Positions 9,311 through 17,993 of a stretch of 34,670 nt of DNA are shown piece after piece. Position 1 is the first letter of the stretch; the number at the start of each line of letters is the position of its first letter. The notes below the pieces were generated by a model that was given only the letters and a program-made list of their open reading frames with translations, was not told the origin of the DNA and ran no database searches. Origin of the DNA: Chara braunii. Taxonomy: Eukaryota; Streptophyta; Charophyceae; Charales; Characeae. Where the stretch lies: NCBI GenBank assembly GCA_003427395.1, contig BFEA01000082.1:2976154-3010823 (forward strand), written 5' to 3'. Made by a program: the position numbers and the translations under genes.

Positions 9311-9455
9311 GGGACGCTGGACCCGTTTTCCAGCAGGTGACGCTCCCCACCAATAGATGGAGCCTCCCAGCGGGTGTTAGTGGTGTCTGCTCTTATCAGC
9401 AGCACTAACAATGGCAAGGGAATTTGCCAAAAAAAAAACAAAAAAAAACAAAAAA
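9311..9455 (+). mobile_element. Conserved 3' tail of the LINE with stem-loops and A-rich end
   Basis: Begins GGGACGCTGGACCCG. GCTGGA and TCCAGC can pair around CCCGTT, and GCTCC can pair with GGAGC around the CCACCAATAGAT loop. It ends in A-runs separated by C. In many LINEs the reverse transcriptase recognises such a 3' structure. Its placement after the ORF2 3' UTR suggests that it belongs to this LINE, and that the other tail copies in the window were mobilised by the same or a related enzyme. Confidence 0.7.
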
Positions 9456-9522
9456 GCTCGTACGTTTCCTAAAATCGTGGCGCGTTAACGGGCACGACTC
9501 TAGGAAGTACTGGTGGTTTAAC
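9456..9522 (+). mobile_element. One end of a family-B foldback element
   Basis: Runs from CGTACGTTTCCTAAAATCG to GTACTGGTGGTTTAAC. The reverse complement of 28871-28930 is closely similar, and the terminal GTACTGGTGGTTTAA motif is shared with elements at 28655-28807, 29024-29191 and 32290-32498. The other end was not found here, so this copy is truncated or was interrupted by the LINE. Confidence 0.6.
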
Positions 9523-9614
9523 TGACAATGGATGAGTCTGCCATCTTCAACGGAATAGAAGGCCCCGTCATTCTAGCCATATGCACCGGAACAGAATGCC
9601 CCAGGTCATTCTAG

Positions 9615-9899
9615 CCCGGAGCCAGGTCCCACCAGCACAGGTGCTCGAATCTGGATGGGCTTTAAGCAGAGATGCAGAAAACGAGATAGTCGTTCATACT
9701 CAATGTAGCACAAAATGTGAGGCTTTACTCTCGAGGAGGACATAATGTGCTAAACATGAAATAGCTGCCTTGCGAATCGCAAGCCAGCATCGCCCTTCTG
9801 CCTCGTTCACAAGATAGATCGTGATTTTCTTCACATCTCCCCAAACACGACTAGATTCACGCACAAAATCCATCCCTCGTTGCTAGTACGACCCTGCCC
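9615..9899. mobile_element. Family-A foldback (MITE-like) element, long copy
   Basis: The left part carries CCAGGTCCCACCAGC and TTTAAGCAGAGATGCAGAAAA. The right part carries CACGACTAGATTCACGC and GTTGCTAGTACGACCCTGCCC, the diverged inverse of the left arm. It belongs to the same family as 22230, 24184, 24974, 26265, 29593 and 34082. No coding sequence is present. Positions 9523-9614 and 9900-10245 hold nothing else I can name. Confidence 0.65.
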
Positions 9900-10245
9900 T
9901 TCCTCATGGGAAGATTTCAGCCCCTATGCAACAATAATGAAGCGGCCTTCCGGTGAAGATGGTCGTAGGGTTGCCATTCCTTTCCCAGGGGGAAAAAAAA
10001 AGCCCGCCGGTTAACACAGAGGCCAGTCCCGGGCACGCGCGCACCGGCCAGTTGCATCCCAAATCCTCGCGCAGAGGGCCAGTGCTTTCAAACAGAGAGA
10101 AAAAGATCCGATTGGAATTTGCTTTTAATTTTTAAATTCTTTTCTACCTGAGGAGGAATGACAGTCTGCGTAGGGCAAGAAAGATCCTTTGTTTTGGATT
10201 GTGAGGTTTTGCAGGCCTGTGGCGGGCTTTGTTGTTTCCGTCCCC

Positions 10246-10325
10246 TTTTTTTTTTCCCAGGGATGGATCTAGTCAGGACCGCGGTCTGGGGAGCAACACG
10301 TGTTGGGAACCGGGCCCAGCATCCC
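10246..10325 (-). mobile_element. Minus-strand LINE tail copy, short
   Basis: On the minus strand it reads GGGATGCTGGGCCCGGTTCC, then GTTGCTCCCC, and ends in ten A residues (the T-run at 10246-10255). It is a shorter and more diverged copy of the tail at 9311. The first stem has TGGG pairing with CCCA, a G-C pair where the other copies have A-T. Confidence 0.7.
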
Positions 10326-10419
10326 ATATAGAATTATACAAAAGATTTGAAATACCAGGGCCCTTACCTGGTTTCGGCTAGGAACAATCTGAGAACTATA
10401 AAAGTTAATAAAACAGATT

Positions 10420-10460
10420 TTTTTTTTTTTCTTTTCTTTTTTTTTCTAAAAAAATTAGGA
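10420..10460. repeat. T-rich low-complexity tract
   Basis: Runs of T broken by single C, followed by an A-rich stretch. No gene is visible between 10326 and 10635. Confidence 0.7.
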
Positions 10461-10635
10461 AAAAAACATGGATAATTGCTAACCTATTACTAGGCTACTC
10501 AAGCAGCACGTACTAAGTCAAAACGGAAAGCCACAGAAGCCCATTGAATGCTCAGAATGCTCAGAACCCCTGGAATCCCCAGCAAAACATTCTAAGAATC
10601 TCTAACACTGTCTTATTCCCTGCCGAGCTTCCCCA

Positions 10636-11425
10636 GGCCTCATGCCCCCATCCTGCTAGGTTACAGGGCAACACAACTCACCCCGGCTCCGGCCAGCGTT
10701 GTACCGACAGCAACCCTCGGTTTTCCCTTGGAATGCCCGGCCCAAGGCATCCCGAGATCTCTCTACCAGGCCTCACGCTTCTGCTATCACAGGTTACATG
10801 GCAACCCCCCAGCTCCGGCCAGCGTCGTTCTGGCATCGAAAAACCGCAGATCCATGAATATAACAGCATTAAAAAAAACCTAAAAGGAGTCGCAAGAGGT
10901 GCCCAGAATCTTAAGGCGTTCTCAAGACTTTACTCATGAGATAGGATAAATCCGCAAAGGCTTGGAAAAATATGAGAGCGGGGAGTCGAAACTGAAACTG
11001 CCTACTATCCAACCCCCCCCCCCCTCAACAGACGGAACGTCGGTCCAGGCTTTCAGTCCTCGTACCAGAACTCACTTGATCTTATAACCCCTTCTGCTAG
11101 GGTACCAGGGCACCACAACCCTCCCCAGTACTGACCAACCTAGTTCTGACGGACAGGAAGTGCCTTCCTCCCTCGTCAAATCCCTTAGCGGCAAGCCCCT
11201 GACACAGGTTACAGGGTCAATACCCCGGCGCCGGCTACGTCGAACGGTCTGGTTATACCTTCCACCCTCGGCATAACTCCACAGGCCTCAAGCTCCCCTT
11301 AGGTCACAGAGCAAAAGCTCCAGCACCGGCCTGTGTCGTCCCAGTATCGTCCTTCTAACCTACTTACCTTAACAAACAACCTTCTTATGTTGAGAGCCCT
11401 CTTACTACCTTTCCTTAGGTTAGGG
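10636..11425. repeat. Degenerate repeats with AGGTTACAGGGCAA core
   Basis: The phrase (C)AGGTTACAGGGCAA followed by a CCCCGGCTCCGGCCAGCGT-like segment recurs in diverged form near 10655, 10790, 11096, 11206 and 11302. A CCTTAGGTTAGGGAA variant occurs near 11413. Spacing ranges from about 96 to 300 bp. The AGGTTA core resembles the hairpin array at 18000-19230, but I could not show the same paired arms. No gene is supported. Confidence 0.5.
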
Positions 11426-11478
11426 AAACATCTGACCTTTGACAAGAGAACAAAGGAAAAGATCAGTGATTTTGGCCC

Positions 11479-11545
11479 ATGGGCGAGGTCCCAGTAGCAA
11501 AGAGAGTTGGATTAAGCACCTGAGTATGGACGTGTTTTAAAGCAC
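11479..11545 (+). mobile_element. Truncated arm of a family-A foldback element
   Basis: GGGCGAGGTCCCAGTAGC, then GAGTTGGATTAAGCACCTGA and TATGGACGTGTTTTAA, match the left arm of family A (compare 24974). The opposite arm is absent, so it is a solo end. Confidence 0.6.
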
Positions 11546-11640
11546 CAGTACATGGGCACCTGGGCAGCGGGCTTGACACCTCAAATTCTGGAGGCACGGG
11601 GCGAAAACGCGGCCGCCGATCGAATCTATCAACGGCGGCG

Positions 11641-11916
11641 GTGTCGGCCCGAACACCCTTACAAGGGTATTTGGGCGTATTTTTGCATCTCGCAGAAGGT
11701 GTGTCTTTGACAGTATTCGAGAGAGTGTCTCGTTTCTGTGTGACTATAACCGATTCTCAGGGATTGGGAATTGCACGCACTCTTGATTTGATTAGAGAGT
11801 GTGTGGGCAAGCACTTTGAGGGCACGCACGAGTATTTGGGCGGATATTTGGTTATGAGAGCGGCGCATGCGCCTACTGGCGTGGACTTGGAAGAGGTTGT
11901 GAGAAGGCTGCAGTAG
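11641..11916 (+). CDS. Unassigned ORF or exon fragment, about 91 codons
   Basis: The frame stays open from 11524, but the part before about 11641 is element-derived, and there is no ATG near the start (the listed start is GTG). The residues look like a folded protein, with alternating hydrophobic and charged stretches such as IARTLDLIRECVGKHF and TGVDLEEVVRRLQ just before the TAG at 11914-11916. I do not recognise a family. It could be a last exon (a splice acceptor would be needed upstream) or a gene remnant. A 120-codon frame on the other strand (12119 to 11757) starts at an ATG in good context, so which strand is coding is unresolved. Confidence 0.3.
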   Translation: MSARTPLQGYLGVFLHLAEGVSLTVFERVSRFCVTITDSQGLGIARTLDLIRECVGKHFEGTHEYLGGYLVMRAAHAPTGVDLEEVVRRLQ

Positions 11917-12659
11917 TCCGCGTGGAGCGGATTCGTGTCCGAGACTGGCGTTTGGGTGGTCTGGGCTAAGATGTAGCCATCAAATCCGCTTGGCTTACTG
12001 TCCATGACACTAGGATTAACAAGGTGCAAAGTGTGGGACTTCCTAGGCTGACCATGATATTGGTCAACGGTAAAAGCCGCGGGCGACACTATAAAAGTTG
12101 GAGCTTTTCCTGACGCCATGATGGAAAAAGTGAGGTCTTTTGGAATGATAGTTTAGTGAGAAAGTTGGCATGGTTGTTCCGCATGCACGACGGCGGCAGG
12201 TGAAACTAAACCCTTTATACGGCAAGGGCAGACACAATAGGAGTTCTAGAAATGGCCGATGTGCCTAAGTGCGACCTTTTTTTTGGGTACAGTCCGACAG
12301 GCCTAGGCCTGAAAACAAACGTCTTCATAATTAAGTTCGTGCTTGCTACATCTAACCTGGGGCCTAGCCCTATAGGTTATGACTTTGGATTGATATTATG
12401 AAAGACCTGCGGATCAAGGCCACCAGCTGACAGCAGAGGAGCGTCTTAGGAAGGACATTGAGGTGTGGGACTATACCTTTTACTTTTGCCAGGAAGTCTG
12501 ATCGTGGGACCGATAGGCAGGACTGAGGGCAGGGTTCCGACGGTCCTCCCCTCGTCCATTTTCCTAAAAATCCAAAGTTTTTTTTTAATTTTTATTATTA
12601 TTTCGTCCCATTTTGGGATGCAATCCGGCACTGGTACCGGGACCGGTCGTGGGCCAATG

Positions 12660-12740
12660 GGACGTAGCTCAGTGGATACACCATTGAACTATTGAAATAC
12701 AGACCCGCGTTCGGGTTCGGGTGATGAAACTCAACGAGTA
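12660..12740 (+). mobile_element. tRNA-like SINE fragment, copy 1
   Basis: TAGCTCAGTGG at 12665-12675 matches the RNA polymerase III A box. GGGTTCGGGTG at about 12713 is a B-box-like element at the expected distance. The sequence between (ATTGAACTATTGAAATACAG) is shared with the copies near 12815 and 13365. It does not fold as a complete tRNA, so a tRNA-derived SINE head is the best reading. Confidence 0.55.
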
Positions 12741-12807
12741 AAACCAAATATTTCTGAATTGCCTAGGGGCCGGTGCCGGTGCTGGTTTTGGAGCCAGCGC
12801 TGAGATA

Positions 12808-12870
12808 ACCAGCAGCCTGGTACAGTTAGCACACTTGTGAACTGTCGAAGATAGAGACCGAAAGTTTACC
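12808..12870 (+). mobile_element. tRNA-like SINE fragment, copy 2 (degenerate)
   Basis: Contains CAGTTAGCACACTTGTGAACTG and GAAGATAGAGACC, aligning with the central part of copies 1 and 3. The pol III boxes are poorly preserved. Confidence 0.4.
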
Positions 12871-12879
12871 AAAAATGTC

Positions 12880-12915
12880 CTATTTTCATTATTTATTTAT
12901 TTATTTATTTTATTA
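12880..12915. repeat. (TTTA)n microsatellite
   Basis: Repeated TTTA tetranucleotides. A second TTTA/T-rich tract lies at 13661-13715. Confidence 0.85.
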
Positions 12916-13349
12916 TCTTCGTTCACCAAGAGTTCTTGCGCAAGATCTGTGAGTGGCTGTGCCATTGCTCCAGACAGGCAGGGCCTTGTCCCACCTGAAA
13001 AGGTACAGCAGTGTAACCTAAACCATGGCCAAAAACCTCGAGTTCAGCCTATCCCAAATCCGCATATTTCACAGATTTGGAGTCGCAATGTGAGCATTCC
13101 CGGTGGGACTCACAAGGTGGTAAACTATGGCTGAGCAATGCGGTGCCACAGGGAGTGTCAGTAGAGGCCCGCAGCAATAGTGTTGCCAGCCACCCATTGG
13201 ACCTGGGTATAGGGCGGTAGGTCTCCCTCGGGGTAGCTGGAGCCGTGGAACCGTCTTGCTGCGCAGCGGTGAGACCATACACGGCAGGAGGGGGACTGTG
13301 GTGACTTCTGCATCTGGTACCAGGATTGGCCAGGCAAAGAACCAGCTGG

Positions 13350-13422
13350 CCCGCTCAGTTGGTACACCCATGAACTGTTGAAAATACAGACTCGAGTCTG
13401 AAGTTCGATGGAGGCAAATGAA
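13350..13422 (+). mobile_element. tRNA-like SINE fragment, copy 3
   Basis: GCCCGCTCAGTTGGTA resembles an A box and AAGTTCGATGG a B box. CATGAACTGTTGAAAATACAG matches copy 1. It lies about 80 bp before the U6-like sequence. Confidence 0.5.
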
Positions 13423-13497
13423 CAGCATGCTATGACTATGAGTTACCCCGGACCGGCCAGGGCCATGGGGGTGTCCCAGTGCCATGCACATGGACTG

Positions 13498-13588
13498 GTC
13501 CTTCGGGACATCTGTTAAAACTGGAACAATACAGAGAAGATTAGGATGGCCCCTGTGCAAGAGTAACACACACTGATGTGGGACCATA
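13498..13588 (+). pseudogene. U6 snRNA-like sequence, probable pseudogene
   Basis: The 5' hairpin GTCCTTCGGGAC, the ACAGAGA box at 13531-13537 and ATGGCCCCTGTGCAAG follow the order of plant U6, the catalytic RNA of the spliceosome. Differences from the conserved RNA include AGG (13543-13545) where the catalytic AGC triad is expected. The last third is diverged, and no T-run terminator follows. No TATA box is visible about 30 bp upstream. I therefore call it a pseudogene. GTCCCACATC, the plant snRNA upstream promoter motif, appears on the opposite strand inside its 3' part (about 13575), probably by chance. Confidence 0.8.
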
Positions 13589-13719
13589 CCCAACTGAGTT
13601 TGCCGTCCCCTTATTTTGGGCATTGCTGGATTTGATCCATAGACGTATAGATTAGTGGTCTTTATTTATTTATTTATTTATTTTTATTTTTTTTTTTCTT
13701 GTTTTGTTTTTTTGGGTAG

Positions 13720-15387
13720 GTAGACCGGTAGGTTTGGGACCCTTTTAGTTGGTTTTCCATCTAGATACGTGTAGGCAAATTTTACAATGAAGTCATAGAT
13801 GTTTGTTGTCTGGACGACCAGATAGGTCGGTAGGGGACTGCCGTGATGTAGGGAGAAGAATCGAGTAGAAAAGGGGGCGGAGGTCGACGGTTTTGAGGTT
13901 CACCTCGCTGCTCTTTCTGTTCGTGGTCTTAGTGGAGGGTGTGCTGTTTCTCCGCTACGCTGAATACGGGCATGTACACGGGGTATCCACCACGTTGATT
14001 ACGGCCATAGCTGAGGCTGGGCAGCCACCGCGTTGATTGCGGCCATAGCTGAGGCCGGGCGGCTCCACTAGCAGCAGCTCCGGACTCTGCACTCAAACCA
14101 ACAAGGCTGCATTGACTGAAGGAAGGAGTGAATCTGGACGCATATCTGCGCCAGGTGCATTCAGAGGAAGGAACGAAATTGATGAAGAAAGGAAGGATGT
14201 GTATGCCAAGGGGGCGGGAAATATACAACTGGCTCGTTTCGGAGTGGATCTGAGTAGCGAAAAGTACCTTGAAGGAGCTTTTTGACGGGCGAATTGAATG
14301 GCAGCCGGAGTTTGGTGGATCGGAGAGTGTATGGGGGAGTAGAGGAAGAAGAGAGCCAGCGAAAGTGTCGAGGGAGACAGTGAGGAGAGAGGAGGGGGTA
14401 AATTTTGATTATCTCGGTCGTCCCTTGGTCATTTGGAGCGAACTAAGACTCTAAACTGGGGTTTTTAGACATAGCGAGTCACTCTGTAGTGTCAGAATTC
14501 GATTTTAACAGGTCGCATGGCCGGTATAAGGACTAAATGCTGCGCAGGGTGATGAACCTGGTCACTTTCTAACAGGAGATTCATTCTCATCTTGCATACT
14601 AGGTGAATAGCAGAACGTGATCGTAGCTGCGCACCATCACCCTCACTCTCAGCAAGGAGGGGAAGTGAACCTGAGCATGGGTCTGCGAGAGATGCATTCG
14701 GAATAGGCAAGGAAAATGGCGGCGTAGAGAGGAAAGACCAGCAAGCGGATGGAAGAGCTCGTAACTCACCCGTTTCTTAACAGAGCTAGGTGAAGGAGAA
14801 GCACTACTCCAACGTTTTTGGGTAGGGCGAGTACAATAGTCTCGTTAGGATTGGCGTTAGTCTAGTGGGAAAGGAGACGAGAACAGTAGTGCGCGGAGGT
14901 GAAGGGGTGTTGGATATGGCCGCAAGGAAGAAGGAAGATCTCGACCATCTCTCAATGAAAATAGGCGAATGGAGGCTTGAAATGGGGGTTTCAAGCCGTT
15001 CTGAACTGATTGATCACGACAGAATTGCCATCTGAGGATCAGCCTGCTTGGTATGAGCTGCCGGGGCTGCGCGGTGGCTAGGAGGGAATATTTGGACAAT
15101 GATAATGTATCTCCCCTGTTTTAACAGAAAATTCAGTCGGGATTTTTGCATATTCGACAGGTAGGGGGGGGGGTATTGACTTAAATGATTGTAGTAGCTG
15201 CCTCCACCTGCTGCTAGACTGGTTGAGTTCATTATCACTGCAATCACTGCCGGCCTTATGGTTTTCACCCCGTGATGTCAAATGAACCGCGCGGGGTGGG
15301 TGACCAGGCGCTTCCATATGCTAGAAGCCACAGAGAAGGAGAGAGAGGGCTCACCTCGGTAGAAGGAGCGCCAGACTTCGGCGCGGG
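13720..15387. other. Unassigned stretch with small duplications
   Basis: I see no gene here. A 38-bp tandem duplication with GCGGCCATAGCTGAGG lies at 13987-14062. A diverged pair, both with TCTGCG..AG.TGCATTC in the middle, lies near 14120-14170 and 14655-14705. Composition is mixed, with many purine-rich patches. Confidence 0.5.
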
Positions 15388-15534
15388 ATGAACCGAAAGT
15401 TGAACTACGTGGTGAGATTCTTTGTCGCCCCGGCGGTGCTTATTATCGTAGTCGAGTCGGTGACTCCGATTGTGCTCATTGGCCTGGCATACGGGATTGT
15501 GGGTATCTGGCTGGGATGTAAGCTAGGTGTGTAG
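15388..15534 (+). CDS. Possible 48-residue hydrophobic miniprotein
   Basis: An ATG at 15388 opens a short frame that ends at TAG 15532-15534. The product starts MNRKLNYVVRFF and has two hydrophobic stretches, APAVLIIVV and TPIVLIGLAYGIVGIWLG. It could make two membrane passes. There is no family match I can name, no upstream TATA box that stands out and no homologous neighbour. Chance is a fair alternative at this length. Confidence 0.2.
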   Translation: MNRKLNYVVRFFVAPAVLIIVVESVTPIVLIGLAYGIVGIWLGCKLGV

Positions 15535-15839
15535 GGGGGGGGACAGCTCCATAACGTGAAGAGAGAGTGCCTTCCTGCATTCTGGATTACCCCGCAACGT
15601 TGTGGACGAACTTGCGAGGCATGTACCTGGCCTTTGGTGACGGTCCCTGAGGTTGACGTCTTTATACACCTCGGCTGCTGCCGCTAATGCCGTTGGATAC
15701 GTTGACAAATTCACAGGCTGTTTGTGCAGCTAGCTTTGGAAGGGAGGGTAAAAGGACGGAAAGTCGGGAGTAAAAGAGAATCGAGGAAAGGGGGAGTGGG
15801 TGAGAAGAGTAAGACTGGTGGGGCTGGTAATGAGCTAAT

Positions 15840-17450
15840 CGAGGAATCGCACACTCTCCTGTATTGCTGCTGGATTTTTTTTGCGGGTACGGGGGTTGAG
15901 CTCCTCAGCGGCAGGCTGATTGTTGCTGTTGTTTCTGTCTGACCGTCGAAGTGTTACTATATGCAGCGGCCGTGCATCGTCACTTGGCCTAGCAGATGCG
16001 TGTGCGACTGCTGTACCTCTCTTGTGTCGGTATACTGCTGTTTTGCTGCCACCTGAGTTGCTGGTTGCGGTTACCGTTTTTCCCACGCTATGGATCGGTT
16101 GGGTCCAGCTCGAGGCTGATGGATGAACTCTTACTGCTGAACCTTTCTGGGTGCGCTTATTGCCGTCCGCTGCGTCAGAGCCGAAGTATTGAATTGTGGT
16201 TGACCGGAGTTACTACGCGGGGCAGGGCTGCTGTGCCGCAGGGCCACTATGGATAGATCGTGACTTACTGGGCAACGCCTTCCGCTGTGTGCTACTGCTG
16301 AGTCCCTTCCTACCTACGTAGTCATTGGTCCCCTGCTGTTGAGTACTTAGAGGGCAGTCGCTGCTATTGGCTCCTAGTAGCAACCAAGAAATAGATTGTG
16401 AAGGTGATGAGTGGTTACAAAGTCGAGCTTCATCTGAGAACTGCCGTAGAGCTACGACTGCTGTGTGCCTACTAAGTAGGGTCGCTGCTACAAATTTGGG
16501 AATACTACTGTGGCTGGTATCGATTATAGCGGCTGCTGCGGCAGTAAAGGGGCGCTGTTGCTGGAACAGACGACAACAGCGCACGGTCTGGGCATGGCTG
16601 TGCTGTGGCTGAGCACTTGCGGCGCCGCCTTGCTGTGCACCGTTGTGTGTGGCGACTGATCCGGTGCTGTTGAGACAGATAGCAACAGACTGTTGCAGTC
16701 AGGAACTGCTATCTCACTCATTTTAGCAGTTATTGCTGTAGTTGCCCTAGTGCTATACCCCAGTCTCAACAGGTCGAAGTTAGTCTTCAGGTCACGCCTC
16801 GCGTCTCGGAATCACAGCCTGTGCTCAGAATCACGACTGGCTCTTTGGTGGGCATACGGTTGGTCTCTGCCGGGCTATTACTATGCATATCTGCAGGGAC
16901 AGATACGGCTTCTTACTGTTACTGTGATACTGTTGCTGCTACCACGTCCAGCAAGCAGTGGGCCGTGATTTTCAAAGTTGTTAAGGCAGAAGACGCGTTC
17001 CGATTGCTGCTGCTGCTGTGAAGGGTGTTGTCACCAGCTGCACGTCCCTGCTGAGCAGGCACAGTTCCCAGCGGTGCGCTGCTGTAGAGCAGGACGCGAT
17101 TCGCTACTGTGGGTTATTGCTGTACTGTGGGCAGTCTCTCGAAGTGCATTGGGGCGGTAAACTGCTACTACTCCTTGTGGCGGCACAGTTGCTGTTGATG
17201 ATCCGAACTGTCGCTACCCCCGGCCTAGACGCTGTTACTATGTTGTTACTGCGATGGGGTCGAGCAGGGCACAGGCTAGGCATTGCTGCTGGGCAGGGCG
17301 CTGTTCCTCACTAAGAGCAGCAATGACATAAGCCTAAGGAAGGGGCACAGTGAGAGAGGGGAGCGTTGTGGCCTACAGAGTGAGATCAGACCTTGCAAGG
17401 GGACTCATTGCTGTGGTACTGGAGGCTGTCTGGGAACTGTTACTTCGAGT
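15840..17450. repeat. CTG/TGC-rich degenerate simple-sequence region
   Basis: Over about 1.6 kb the + strand is enriched in TACTGCTG, TTGCTGTTG and GCTGCTG words without exact periodicity. Several frames translate as leucine- and cysteine-rich, membrane-like peptides because CTG and TGC dominate. None starts at a convincing ATG. I read it as an old expanded triplet region, not as genes. Confidence 0.5.
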
Positions 17451-17825
17451 TTGGCCATGATCTGACCATCTCGGCTGCATTTGTTTGGCTGCCATTGCGG
17501 GGCCCTCAGGTGAATCAAGGTTTCAAGGCCCTCTCCCGCGAGTCTGAGAGCACCCCTCTCGTATCTGAGAGTCTGAACTTTCTTTTTCTGCCTTTCTCAG
17601 TCTAAGTCTAGTCCTTTGGTTACGAGAGGAAGGCGGCAGGCGGAATTGAAACCCGTAGGACCGCGCCAAGGCCTCTGTGGGAGGTTCGCCCCACCGATTG
17701 CGGGAGCTCTGCCGGAACCCAGGCGGGGTTCTGGAGGCAGGGAACACTCAGGTAAACTTTCGTCTGACGCGTGTGATCCTTTTCCCCTAAACTATTATTC
17801 ATGTGGGCTAACTGAGAATATAACT

Positions 17826-17940
17826 ATGAAAGGTTATTACTTTTTATTTTTGTTATGTATGTCAGGACATGCTTTTGAAAAGGTTAAATTAACAATTGTA
17901 TATGAGAGATCAGATACTCTTGGAGTGAATTCAGACAAAG
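17826..17940 (+). CDS. Possible first coding exon of a secreted or membrane protein
   Basis: The ATG at 17826 starts MKGYYFLFLLCMSGHAFEKV, a good signal peptide: short positive start, hydrophobic core, small residues before a likely cut after SGHA. The frame continues as KLTIVYERSDTLGVNSDK up to AAAG/GTGAGT at 17940/17941, a consensus splice donor. The stretch is AT-rich compared with its flanks. An upstream donor-like CTCAG/GTAAAC at 17750 would allow a 5' non-coding exon, and the frame is open back to 17616. I do not recognise the protein and could not find the next exon. If real, its intron contains the hairpin array at 18000-19230. Confidence 0.35.
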
Positions 17941-17993
17941 GTGAGTTGGGGGAAGGCGGGAGGAAGGTGTTTTGCATGCTTTGACCGACTCAA

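Larger units (their letters stand above)
1437..9455 (+). mobile_element. L1-like LINE retrotransposon, nearly complete but mutated
   Basis: Two successive reading regions are visible: an ORF1 with a zinc-knuckle-like motif and an ORF2 with an AP-type endonuclease followed by reverse transcriptase. They are followed by a 3' UTR, a conserved structured 3' tail (9311-9455) and A-rich sequence. There are no LTRs and no integrase or RNase H motifs, so this is a non-LTR element of the L1-like type. The exact 5' end is unknown; the earliest sequence I assign to ORF1 starts at 1437. No target-site duplication was found around the whole element. Two other insertions interrupt it, at 1573-1721 (or to about 1763) and 8505-8926. 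The in-frame stops and frameshifts indicate that this copy is not autonomous. Confidence 0.85.

Noticed and set aside
13570-13590. Upstream snRNA promoter element on the minus strand (GTCCCACATC)
   Set aside because: No TATA box or RNA gene lies at the needed distance on that strand.
13069-13623. 184-codon minus-strand frame
   Set aside because: It runs antisense through the U6-like sequence and tRNA-like fragments and shows no motif.
16693-16968. Membrane-protein-like frame in the CTG-rich region
   Set aside because: It begins at TTG, lies in low-complexity sequence whose leucine content follows from CTG/TTG, and has no family signature.
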